Positions 51,060-63,115 of a DNA stretch of 64,000 bases are shown in pieces (position 1 is the stretch's first letter; every line of letters begins with the position of its first letter). Both the position numbers and the translations under genes were made by a program. Source of the stretch: Straminergon stramineum (taxonomy: Eukaryota > Streptophyta > Bryopsida > Hypnales > Calliergonaceae); the NCBI GenBank assembly GCA_963920665.1, contig OY987266.1, positions 9,987,001 through 10,051,000 of the forward strand, written 5' to 3'. A model generated the notes under the pieces. It had not been told where the DNA came from, ran no database searches, and saw nothing but the letters and a program-made list of their open reading frames with translations.

Positions 51060-51970
51060 AAGCTTAGGCTTCATCATGGTCCTCATAATGACTTTAGATG
51101 TAGATGAACTTGGATCTACTCCTTGCAATATTTTAGTTCCTCTATCTTTCATAAGCATACTCTTTAAAGCTCTTTTTTGAAGGTGATCTTGCATTTCTTT
51201 GGTCTTCAAAGGATGAAGGAGTTTCCACTTTCCCATCTATTTAATCTTCCCATCTTCTTTCCATAGACTCTCATTCTTTCACAAAAGGTTGTTATAGTGG
51301 AAGTCATTAGCTCGAAGAACATTTATGAGATGAGATGTCCTTAATTGCTTATAGTTTACCCAATCTTCATCTACAAAATTCCATATTAAAAAATATAAAC
51401 TTCAAAGAGTCCTTTGAATGTGAAACTCATATGAAGTATGTAGAAAAGAAGAAGTATAAGTCCAAAAATTGATAGGAAGAACCAAATACATTGCATTAGA
51501 GAAATTAAAACACATAATGCATTAGAAAAACAAAAACAGAAATGAACGAAGTATTACTTTCAAAATAACTTTATACTTTCTCCATATTTTCTTCCTTGTG
51601 TGCATTATCGTCAATGGAATTGAAGTATTCTTGTAAACCACGCTTGATGTATAAAACATATAAGTTGGAAGAATCCATAAGGATTGAAATCAAGAATTTG
51701 TGGTTCTTCATATGAAACATCCTCAAATCATTGAGAAAGCCCTTCTCCATAGCCTTCACCAAAGGACAAGATTCCAGTTCCTCATTAATGTGAATAGGAT
51801 GAGGGATTCTTGCCCTCTTTCTTTTAAATTTTGTTTGTACACTTTCTTCTATCCTTGTCTTAGCATTAGCATTGGCATTGGCATTCTTCTCATTTTCTAT
51901 CTTTCCTAACCTTCCTTGCTTCCTTAGTACTCTCATCCCATTTCCAAACACTCTTCCTCTTGGTTGCCAT
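51060..51970 (-). pseudogene. Unidentified decayed gene downstream of the MULE relic
   Basis: From ATG at 51970 the minus strand encodes MATKRKSVWKWDESTKEARK, then a frameshift near 51893 leads into a 120-codon frame to 51571 with NANANANAK low complexity and a basic KFKRKRAR stretch. A second readable part with two stops lies at about 51390-51065 (DEDWVNYKQLRTSHLINVLR). I do not recognise the family. The basic N-terminus suggests a nuclear protein. It may belong to the same transposon as the transposase relic, which is convergent with it, but this is inference. Confidence 0.35.
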
Positions 51971-54900
51971 GATGACTTGAATCTAACTACAAAAACACAC
52001 TAATCTTACATGCAATATTCAAAATATGAAGCTAAAACTCAAAACACTCAAATTTTTTTAATAAAAGTTCTCAAAAATACAATGCATTCAAAATCCTAAA
52101 CCTTGAGATCACAAACTCTCAAAATCTCAAATTCAAAGAACCTCAAAAATTAAAATACACACAAATCCAACACTTCAAATTCAAGCTTCAAACAACAACA
52201 TATTTGTGAATGCTCTCAAGAACCTCACACTTATAAAACCCTTATCCTTACTCTCATGCAAACAAAAATTGCTAAAATCAAAGTAGGAGATGTGACCATA
52301 CACTTTTCTCTATAAGCGGAATGAAGCATTGACTCTACACAAGACTATATGGCTACAAACAAAAACATACCAAAGAGAGCTTCAAAGCTTCAAGTGTGAA
52401 GAAAAGAGATGAGCTCATCAAGAAAAAGGAACTAGAGTTTAGATAGTGGTGGCCATATACCACACTCTGGAGTGTATGGCATGTTCAGTCCTCTGCTACT
52501 CATTGTGTAGGGTAGGCGGAGGTTCTTAGGAAGGTAGGGAGTCGCATTCTTCTCAGGCAAGCGACAAAGTTTCTTTGAAGTAGGTGGGCGAGCTAGGAAT
52601 CCCAAATTTCTTCAGGCAAGGGGAAGCCCTAATCCCCTTAGGACATCATGTCGAAGCTTGGCAACTCATTACAGGGGACCGCTCTTTCAAAGTAGCATGA
52701 AGTTATGGGAAAAGAAAAGCACAATCTTTGGAAGCAGCAAGTGAGGAGTTCCTCATGCTCTATTCACATATGCAGAATCAATTGTCTTGCAGACATTTTG
52801 TTCACTTCCTTCTCTTCTGATTTTGTACAATTCTTGAGAGGAGAATTTTTTGAAGCTTGATTTTCCTGAACTCCTCGTCTATTCTCTTTCTAAGTCCTAC
52901 ACTATTGTTGCCAATGGACGGATGTACAAGACTTTTACTTTCATAATTGAGAGAATCATAATTATTGCCTTCTAATTTCTCTAGGATTTTGTATACATGT
53001 AGAAATTTTTAGAACATTCTCTACGATGTCCTTCACATGGAAGATGTGAGTGCACTTTACGAAGTTGCTTCATCGAAGCAATGTTCCTTGTGGTTTAACA
53101 ACTTGTATAGAATGAAAAAACAACTAAGGGTAATTTATGTCAAAATCTCAAGATATAATTGTTCTAGAGAATAGCAATTCGGTGCAACAAAGTGTTGAAG
53201 AATTGAGGACACCCAAACCCTAAGCACAAGAAGTACAAGAAAGAAGACAACATAGTCATTGAATTCCTTCCACACACAGGAAAAAAAGGGAACAACTATT
53301 CTGTAATTCAATGTCTAAGTAGTCATTGTTAACCTAACAAAATTTCAATGTAACATTTGATGAAGACAAAGCAATTCCATGACATCCACCACTAACACTA
53401 ACATTTCAAGTGTGAATGTACAATAAGTTAAGTTGTAACATGGATAACAAGTTCCATAACACCTCCTCATTGTGAACACTCCATGCTTAATTAAGTAACC
53501 ATATCACAGAATACCTCATTCCAATTCCATGTCTATGAAAATAAATTTCCAACATTTCAAGACAGTGCTTAAATAACTACACTTGGTACTATCTAAGGCC
53601 AAGTGGGAACAAGCCTTAATAAGCGTTTATACAAATTTCTTGATTCATTGTGTGTTAGTATGAATTGGCCACTTGTTTGTGATATTCTAGAAAACAGGAA
53701 ATGTCAGCTTGGGTGAGCTTATGATGAATTGTTGTTGTGGTTTTGAATGCTTCAACAATTGAACTAGGTTATGTGTTTGTGTGTAAATTTATCAAATTGC
53801 ATTGTAGAAATTTTAGACTAGTTTTTGTAAGCAATTTTTTGTAATCAAGTGATTGGATTCAATTTGGTTGATCAAATTTAGAACAAAATTGTTTTCATTG
53901 CAAAATTTTGAGCTAGGAACAATGGTGATTGCTGGAAAAGAATTAGGATTGAAAAGTTGAGAAGCTCAATGGATTAGCTTAGATATATTGGAATTTTGGC
54001 AAATTGATGAGAAAAAATCATGGAATATGAGTACAAGTGGACAAACAAATTGTCAAATTCTAATTGAGTCAGGGAGTCTTCCTTATCTCTAAATTTTCTA
54101 TTGACCAATTGTAAATGACACCAATCAATTTGCTAAACAATGTGTATTCTTAAATGAATTAAATTAAGTCACTATGGTTGTAGAATAAGTTGTTATGGCT
54201 TTTTAGGATGATTGGGACAAATTTTTGTGTCAGAATGTTCAAATTAAATTTATTTCTTTGCAGCAATATGAATTAGATGGGAATTGTGGTCTTAGACTAA
54301 TCGATGATAGTTGGAAAATGGATAGAGTGTGTCATATTTTTAATGTAAGTTGTGTATGACTAATCAATGTGATAGTTTTTGAATGTGCATTCTTGAATAA
54401 TGGGTTGTAGTTTCAATGAATTGGGAGGCTAGTTGTCTAGTAAGCTAATTGTTGTGGATAATATATTGAAAAATTCTACATTTGATCATCCAATTAGTGA
54501 GCTTAATTTCAATTGAAATAAGTTATGGTAGGTGAGACATATTTAGTTAGTGGAAAATTGTTAGTAAGCTATTTGTATTGGCAAATCTAAGCACCAAGAC
54601 AATATGTCTACAAATTTGGGCTATTTGGATGAACGTAGTGCAAGCAAATAGTCAGTTGACTGCAAGGCCCAACTAGTAGATTAGGATTAATTATTAACAT
54701 ATTTTGGTAATATCAATCAATTTGTCCAAAGACTATGATTGTAAAGTTGGTAGTAGAATTAAAATCGATAGTCTAGTTGGTACTACTTGTACCTTGGGAT
54801 TGAAACCTATTGACAAATTGTTGTGTATCCATGGTTTGAATACAGTATTGACATGTGGAGGAAGTCCTTGAAAGTTTGTCTGTGATTCTTCAAGCTTGGG

Positions 54901-57769
54901 GCTTGGGTGTTGTGACAAATGGTTGGATATTGTACAATTAACAAAATAAATGGAGAATGCATTACACACTCATACCCTACATTAGCTAGAGACAAATTGT
55001 TGTAAGACTGAGATAGATTTGATGCTCATCATAACTAGTAATTAGGCTAGTTAACTAGTTACATGACAAATTGTTGATGGTAAAAAACTATAACTAGTAA
55101 TTATGAAACTTATACAATATCTATATATCTATATATTATAAAATATATCTTGGTACATTTGATTAAGTCAGATAATGCATGCATAAAAAAAATTGCAATT
55201 TATCTTTGACAAATAGTCGAGAAATCCCCTAGTGCACTAGACTGGACCAGGACAATACTCATGCATCCATAGCATTACTAAAGGATTGGCCACAAAGTTA
55301 TACACTTGAAAATAAGAGTAAAAACAAATTAATATTGTTTCTGGTAAAATTGTATGTTAATTGTAAATTTATCCCATTTTATTGTAAAATACAAGTGATT
55401 TTAGCCACAATATGTTAGACTATTTGATCATTCCCTAGATATAGAACCTCTATACTATAGTCTTAGGTTTTTGCAAGGTAGGCAAAATCTAGACTACAAG
55501 GATTAACCTTGAAATGCATGAGATGACATTTTGTGTCTTTTGGATGATTTTAGGGAAGTCCTATAGATGGAAAAAAATTCTTTTTCATCTAATTTTGGGG
55601 GATTGTAGTTGCTTGAACCTACTTTCAATGCAAGGTGTTGAATATTCCTTCTTGGTTTGTGATATTTTTTTACTTCTCTACATAAGAATATGTCAAATCC
55701 ATGGATCATTGTGTAGTATATTTTGGCAATTTCTGCTCTTCATTCTTAATCTAAATTCTACCCACAAAATTGATTTTTTGTGAATTTGAGACCAACTATA
55801 GGAATGAAGATTATCCACTCTAATTTTCACTTTAATTTGAAATTTTTGAAAAATCATAAAATTGAATATTTTATTGAAATTTGAATTTGTAGCCTATAAC
55901 CATAGAGTTTGTTGATTTTATACTTTTAGAATGACAAGATAAATTAATTTGGACTACAATGTATTAAACTATGGTATATACCTATGTAAATTGTTGAGAT
56001 TTTTAAAGCATATTTTCTATTTTGTATAATTTATTTTTGTCTTTCCATTCAAGAATTCACAATAATTTCAAATTTTTATAAAAAAAGTTGAAATTTGTAT
56101 AACTCATAGAGGAAATATAATTACATCTCTTAAAAATATTTATTAAAAATTTCAGTCATAAATAGTTGCAAAATGAGAGAGTAGAAAAAGAATGACTTTG
56201 AAGATTGAAAAAGTGGCCATAAGCTTGTTGAAAGCCGTTACCCCATAAAGGACTAGTTCTATTGCCATATGGTCAAACTTTGTTTACGAGCTCAATTTGG
56301 CCTTTGAAATTATATTGAAGTTTTAACGAAATATTTTGTTGCAATGAGGATATACTATCTATTAGTAAATATGGAAAATATATTAGATTTTTATTAAATT
56401 ATAATTTTTATAATTATTAAACTAATATGTAAAAATGAATCTGTAAAAATAACGAAAAATATTCAATTAATTTAAAATTTATTCAAGAGGCAAAAGTGCC
56501 CCTCCCAAATAGTGCAAAAACTTTTCAAGTACTTGTTTCTTTTCCCATTTATATTCAAAACATCATCACTTATGACTTCAAGTTAAATCACCACCATCAA
56601 GCTAAATTTTATATCATTGATTGATTATTTTTTTAACTATTTTATGTGTGAATTAACACTTTTTTGTTGGATTTTTTTTTGATAATTTTAAAAATTCAAA
56701 ATTAGAATTGCAATTTTCAAAACCATAATATGTACATAAAGTTGTATCAATTAGAATATATATTAGATTAATTTAAAATTCTAGCAAAAAACAAGGACAA
56801 AATGCGATATAGAAATCTTTTGTGTTTTAATCTTGAAATTTTTTTTATTGAAGAAAATACAAATGAAATACATATACTATTGTGTTAACTTAATTCTAAC
56901 ACATGGAGCTCCAATTGCAATAATTCATGGAATTTTTGGAATTTTTTAAAGTTTAAGAAGAATATTGAAACAAAGTAGAACAATAACTAATTAGGCTTCA
57001 TTTTCTATGTTTAAATCATTAAAAATATGAATGCTTTGAAACTTACAATCAATTTGTCAACAACACATTCTGTTTTGGGATGTAGGGACATTCAAGGGTT
57101 AAAGTAACCCAAAACTTTCAAGAAATGAAACATTGAGTTCCCAATGCGCCTTTCTAGAATTTGTCATTTCAATGTTGGTCCAAATTTCCAATGCATTTTT
57201 AAAACTATATATATGTAGATTTGATATAAAATCTGATGGGCATTGAAACAACAAAGAAAAATGCATCAAACTTATTTATAAGGAATTTTTGAATAATATA
57301 AGGAATGTATAGCAAGATGTGAACCTTGCATGAATATTCAAAAAATTAAAATTAGGTGTACCATAAATTGATACTATGATGTACATCCTCAAAATATGAC
57401 CTGACTTCCATGAACAAAAATTGGCCAAACTTTACAAAAGACAGATATTTTTAGAATTCTATGGTGAAGTGTGTAATATTTGCAAGAGGAGAATTGGAAT
57501 TGTTGCCTAGCAAACCTTTATGGGGAAGCTCATGAAAAGTAGGGGAGGTAACTTTTTGACTTTAAAATTTATTTTTTTAAAGTAGAAACTAAACATTTTG
57601 ATTGCTTTCAAATTGACAACCAAGCAAATCTACTCCTATTCAGTAGTTTTTCCCAACTCACATAGAAGTAAAAGCATCATGAAACTCGAAGAAGGCATCT
57701 TTGACCTTGGAAAACTCAAAAATTCATTTCCTAATCCAAGACAATATAGAAGTTGGCTAATTCTACAAG
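51971..57769. other. AT-rich spacer
   Basis: No gene recognised. The frames here (for example 54733-54969 minus and 55514-55783 plus) have no recognisable motif. About 55700-56300 belongs to the same dispersed repeat family as 26060-26460. Confidence 0.4.
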
Positions 57770-58455
57770 GGAATTTAACCCCTAAGCGCTCCAACATCCA
57801 CTTTCGAGACAAAAAACAAATTCAAACTCAAGTTTCATCCTCATTACTACATGGATGAAAGTCATCCTAATTTGTAGAGATACTTTATCAAGTTGTTGTC
57901 CTATATATTTGATGGTTAGATTTGGTGTCACTAGAATACATATTTTTCTAAAATTACCAATGTGGAAGAATTTCAAGCAGTTGATTGAGCCAAAATTGCA
58001 TTGATTGGCTAGTTCAAAATTGGATTTGCAAAAATGAGTTCATAGATTTTAAGAACACAAGAATTTCAAAAGATCACCATGTGAAGAAAACATCATTCCA
58101 AATCCGTTCCAACTAATTTTAGTTGAAAATGATAATATTTTGCTTGTAATCAAAATTAGAATAAATTTTGATATTTACCTTTCAAAATTTATAAAAGAAA
58201 TTTATAAAAAAATTTATAAAAAAATGATGGCATTGGTGAATCTAACCATAAGGATGGAATCTAAAACTTAGACTCTAGCTTTTATAAAAAAATGACGGCA
58301 TTGGTCAATCTAACCATAAGGATGGAATCTAAAACTTAGTCTCTAGCTTTTATTTGTATGTCAATTCCAAAATATTCTTCCGAATAGAACTTTATATTGA
58401 ATTTTCTCAAATCGTCAATTCTGGAGAAGACTCTGGGGTCTGGACGTTTAGGGTT
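57770..58455. mobile_element. Half-copy of the foldback element
   Basis: This is a direct homologue of the right arm of the element at 10160-12045. It starts at CCCCTAAGCGCTCCAACATCC and continues through ATGGATGAAAGTCATCCTAA to CAATTCTGGAGAAGA. The 466-bp MITE is absent. A unit of about 70 bp is tandemly duplicated at 58213-58351 (TCTAACCATAAGGATGGAAT in both). Confidence 0.75.
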
Positions 58456-58727
58456 TAAGGTTCATCCCATGTCCAAGTCGTAATGTCACTGCTTCTGACG
58501 GTCCACGTTGCACACGTGTTACCTCGTTATCTTGCCTAAAGCAGCGTTACGGCTACATCGTCCTCACCGTAAACAAAATCTGGCGCCGCCTTTCTCCCCA
58601 GAAGACTACTGTAGAAACTCCTAACCCCAAAAAAAATCCACATTGTTGAAACCAAATATAAGGTCAAAATTCAAAAACCTAAAACAACCAATGCTGCAAT
58701 TCCTCCATTTGCGACAACAAACGAAAT
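58456..58727. other. Spacer between the foldback half-copy and the PI4K-gamma copy 2 3' end
   Basis: A GC-richer stretch with a CACGTG box at 58513-58518. No coding sequence recognised, and no homology to the flank of PI4K-gamma copy 1. Confidence 0.4.
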
Positions 58728-59168
58728 GTTCCGACCCTATTTCCACCCCACACCACATGTAAAAAAATGAAACACCAAAATCCAGTGATATTTACTGCTT
58801 GAGTTTACATTCTGCTTGATAGCTGTTGCCTCTCAAGTGCTTTCATGCCACATTTTACAGCAACCCACGAAGACTGCGAGTTCCCACTGCAACTACTCGG
58901 CTGCCAACTGAGACCCTGCTCCCAGACTCGGACCACCACGTCAGAAACAAAACAACTCTATCAAACAAGGGTATCAATCACACCCCACATACGCCAGGCG
59001 TCACCAAAAGCCACGGGTGATCACCCTGAAGCACGCTAGCTAGTCAAATCTACAAAACGGACGCCGTCCAAGGACCCCAAACCAGCACTCACTCCTTACA
59101 ACATCGCCACCCAAATAATAACATTCAAGGCCGATTACGAAGGCTCCAAGCTGCATCCGTCCGCCGAC
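58728..59168 (-). other. PI4K-gamma copy 2 3' UTR
   Basis: Identical to the copy 1 3' UTR from the stop to 58750. The first mismatch is at 58749, and divergence is strong below 58728. Confidence 0.55.
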
Positions 59169-61509
59169 TCAGAACCGGCAAGAAGTGCCCAGTCTCTGCA
59201 CCTGGTTCTTGCTCTTCAGCTTCACCCTCAGAAACGACTCGGGAAGCAGCTGCGTCAAGTGCACCAGGAACAGAGACCAAACCTTCTCGTTCATGTCCGT
59301 CAACACCAAAGGACCCTCCGGTCGCTCCCGGCCGTCCTCGCTCGCATCACGCACCGCCTGCGTCACATTCAACGCCGCGTACCCACGAAGACCGATCGGA
59401 CGAGGCTTCTCGATCTGAGTGTGCGAACGGAACTTCGGATTCAGCTTCAGAGAGGACATGCGGGACAAAGAATAGGAGTCACACATCGTGGGGGAAGGCT
59501 GCAACTGCGCCAGGCCCAGAGGGGATCGGGGAAACGCAGAAATCTCCAGAGACTGAAAACTCGGCAACACCATCTCCGGACTGGAATCGTTCAGAGACCA
59601 CTGCTGAGGGGACAGGGGCGCACGGGGGGAAATCGATCTGCACCCGTACGTAGGAGAGTAAAAAGCACGCTCAGGAAGCTTCAGCTCAGGAACTTCGTCG
59701 TCGTCGTCCATTTCGAACTGCACGTTGTCATCCTCCGCACTAAAATCCTCAGAAACTAAAGAATCCTCCACTCCGTCCTCTTCCAAACGAAAATCCTTCT
59801 TCGCCTCCCACATCGCAAGCACGCACACCTTCTCCAGCTCGCTGGCTTCCTCCTCCACGCCGCAAAGCTCACGAGTCATCATCCCACCGATCTCGCAGAG
59901 CGTCAGACCTTCCAAAGCGGCCAGCTTCAGGAACGTCGTCGAAAGAACCAGCATGCGGAGACAAGCCTCGCGCAGGCTCGGAAGCTCCTCGCGCAACAGA
60001 GAACAGTCGAACGCGGGGTCCAGACGATCGATGTACTCCAGCTCCTCCTTGGAAAATGGGATCGACGCTTGCGGCCAATGCAGCCATTCGAAGTAGGGCT
60101 CGTCCAGAGTCTCAGGAAGGCAGAGGCCGTGGTCGATGGGAATCAGCTCCACGGCGTCCACGTCGAACAAACTCCCGGACTCCACGTCCATCTTCTTCAC
60201 CAGGATGTTGCCTGCGTGACGGTCGGTGTTGAACAGGCGAACGTCCAGGATGGCGATGCGATGGACATTGGAAACGGGAAACTGGGATGTGCCGTGATCG
60301 TTGGCGTCGTAGTCGTGTCTCACGAACTGCTGGAACGAAGCAATCTTCGCATTCTGAGCTTGGCCTGCGCTGGCGTAATCCGCATTCACATGGAAAACGG
60401 AGTGCGTCGCGTTCACCAGAGCCGTCACGGGAACCTTGGCGAAATGCCCGTGGTCCAGCAGATACGCAGCGACCTCTCGCACACCCGTCTCCCCGACGCG
60501 GATCGAGGGCTTCAAACCCGGTTGACCCAACGCTCGACCAGTGAACCCCTTCGGATTGTTGGGTGCGAAAGGCTCCTCATCCGTGGGCTTCACAATCGCG
60601 ACGTTGTCTCCTTTGTTGTTCCGGAAATAGTATGCTCCACCGAGACCACCTCCAACTAGAACGGGTTGCACGCCGGCTTCAATGCCTTTCGCTGCCTCAC
60701 GTACGAGTCGCCTAACCTTGAGAGAGGTTTTCGAGCCGCCCACGATTTCGAACACGCTGTTCTGATGAAAATCTCTTCCTCTCGGTGACAGACACGGCGT
60801 GGAAGAGCTCCGGTAGATTCCCCTCGTCAGCAACAAAGGAGCGTCTCCTCTGATTTCGCTCAAATCCTTGTCGAGAATGTGGTCACCGAAGACGAGCGTG
60901 CTTTGGTCGGTCGGGACGCCAAATGCCGCCTGTACTTTCTTCTTTACTGATAAAGCGTTGTCACCTCTGTCCAACTCTATTCCAAGAACGCTTCCTGTAG
61001 TATCCAACGAATCACATATTATTTCAGTCCCAACGTGCACAGTTTTTGTGGTTAAAGCATCGATCGAAAGATATTACTGGTAAGATTTTTTGACTGCTGC
61101 CTGAGGCTTTCTTAATATCCAGAAGAAGTATTCACATCAGCTTAAATTATTGAATGCGGATGCCAACAAGATGACCAAGAAGGAATCAAACAAAACTTGC
61201 AAACTATGCGATGCGAAGACGCAAAGTGAGGCGTGTATTTAAAGGCAAGGCTAACGCCGCCTGCGGGTCAATGTTTTCACCTGAACAAGTTTGCACGAAA
61301 ACGCGTCGCCCTCCCACCTGGCGGCAAACATTTTGGTGAAAACCATTTCTGCCCTGATGAAAGCCATTTCTCCCCTGGTAAAAGCCATTTCTGCCAAGAC
61401 TTTGGCCGTTAACAGTATCAGCAACTGCCAAAGGTTTCCGAACTTGCACTGGGCCTTGTGCACTCGGAGGCATACCTGCACCAGCGACATGAAGGTTATC
61501 ATCCGCCAT
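59169..61509 (-). CDS. Phosphatidylinositol 4-kinase gamma with ubiquitin-like domain, copy 2
   Basis: Coding exons are 61509-61281 and 60994-59169, giving 684 aa. Gene structure, splice phase and all domain motifs are as in copy 1, shifted by 14 residues: P-loop-like GGGLGGAYYF, AIVKP lysine, catalytic NTDRHAGN and DHG. The extra 14 residues come from a 21-bp unit present three times in the first coding exon (GRNGFYQ, GRNGFHQ, GRNGFHQ), where copy 1 has a single RNGFYQ. The first coding exon is only about 80% similar to copy 1, while the last exon is identical. The start is MADD at 61509; the ATG four codons upstream in copy 1 is TTG here. It appears intact and probably functional. Confidence 0.93.
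61330..61394 (-). repeat. 21-bp in-frame tandem triplication in PI4K-gamma copy 2
   Basis: Three near-identical 21-bp units encode (G)RNGF(Y/H)Q. Copy 1 has one unit at the corresponding place. The repeat lies just before the ubiquitin-like domain. Confidence 0.85.
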
Positions 61510-63115
61510 TACGAAGTCCAACTAGGTGGAGTTCTAGCTCTACACTCTTAGTCACAACGCTAATGATTACATGCCCTCAAAATATATCTAATTCAAGAGC
61601 CAAGAATGGGCTGTCGTACTCCAATGTTATCCAACGATTATGGCTTGAAATACTTTCGAATCATAATCTGCACCTTCCCTTAGAAAGAGAGCATACAAAA
61701 AACTTGAGTAATTCAACACAGCTTCACTTTGAAGCTTCAAAATGGAAAGACTTCGCTAAATTGCAGGTGCTAACTCCCAATCCCCTTGGTTCCTGTTGCG
61801 TGTTTCATCACACGCTCTTGGTCGAGAAGCAGTATGATCTGAACAGGAGCAACGAGGCCACGCTACAATCTTTCCTTACCTGGAAGAGACGTCGTGCCCA
61901 ACCTCGAATGCGTCCCCTTCTCTTGCGAAGGCCGCCGACAATTGCTTCCACCAGCGCGCAATCATCCAGTTCCAGAACTCCGATGGCCGTGTCAGGCTTC
62001 CGATTTCTTCCCTTTTCTTCCTTGCAGATCTATAACGTGTCCAAACTAGACGCACCAATCACCCGCCTCGCTACCATCACCACGAGCATAAATCCTTCCA
62101 GCAAGACGTATGCCAACACAGGCCTGATCCTCTCCAGGAACGAGCGATGTTGCCGATGCAATGCGGCCACTCAAGCTTTGATCAAACTTCAGTAACACCT
62201 TTTCGCAAGCTTCGAAAGCACAAATGTTCACTCTGACACTCACGGAGCCCCTGTGCATGACCCGTGATAACCTTTCCTACTACATTGGCAGAGCTTGAGC
62301 GACAAGCGCGGCTACTCGCATTTCATTCCATCCGTGGCCACCACTCCATGAAACTCACGCAAAGTGCCACTCCCAAAATTCCCACGACGCCGCTCCGATT
62401 CGAGTCAAAGAAATTCCACTCTCTGTCAGAACGACATTAACTCCACGCGCAGATCTGCCGCCTCATCAGAAGACAAACCCTATTTCACCTGTCACAACAA
62501 CACAATGGTGTTCTCACAAAACCGAACAAGAATGCAAAACAAGACCGATTCTCATATCAAATATCCAAACTCCTACCCTCACGCATCCCAATGCAAACAT
62601 ATTCCGCATCAACTTTCCCAAAACAAGGCCACAGCCAAATTGGCCGGCACAGGGGTTTAGGCCGGCAGCGCAATCCCAAAACAGAATGCACACTTCCAAA
62701 ACAATACATTACCAGAAACTACGCACCTGTCGTACCGATCTGCACCACATCGCAGTTGTCAAGCCTTCCGCAACGCAAATTCCTCCCAAATGCCGCGAAT
62801 GCCGCCTGACCGACACAGGAGGAAATTCTACGGAATGCCGGGCGCGGGCGCGATGTTCATCGGCTATGGCTCATTTGAAAATGTGAGTTTCAAAACAATA
62901 TCAAATCGAATCAAAGCCTCTGTTGCTGCAAATCAATAGTAGAACAGCAGAGAAGTGAGTGCGCCTCCCACGTGACGCAGCATCCGAGCTCTTGGTCGCG
63001 CAATCTCGCACTACTTCTACAGCGACAAGTGCAGAGTCGTCGCGGAAGCACGGCCTGCTGCCCCGGGTACCCTAAAACCATCGTGGATGGACAGAAAACC
63101 ACTTCTCGTTCTTCC
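61510..63115 (-). promoter_or_regulatory. PI4K-gamma copy 2 5' UTR exon, UTR intron and promoter
   Basis: Homologous to 18070-19787 with clear substitutions and small indels. The leader-exon donor is at 61880 (CCAG then GTAAGG). The UTR intron is inferred as 61879-61522, ending CCTAG. Conservation of the donor and of the intron position in both copies supports the UTR intron. Confidence 0.6.

Larger units (their letters stand above)
58728..63115 (-). repeat. Inverted duplication, copy 2 (PI4K-gamma unit)
   Basis: Reverse-orientation partner of 18070-22725. The identical core is 58750-61010. The 5' side (61011-63115) and the outer 3' edge (58728-58749) are homologous but diverged. Confidence 0.9.
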
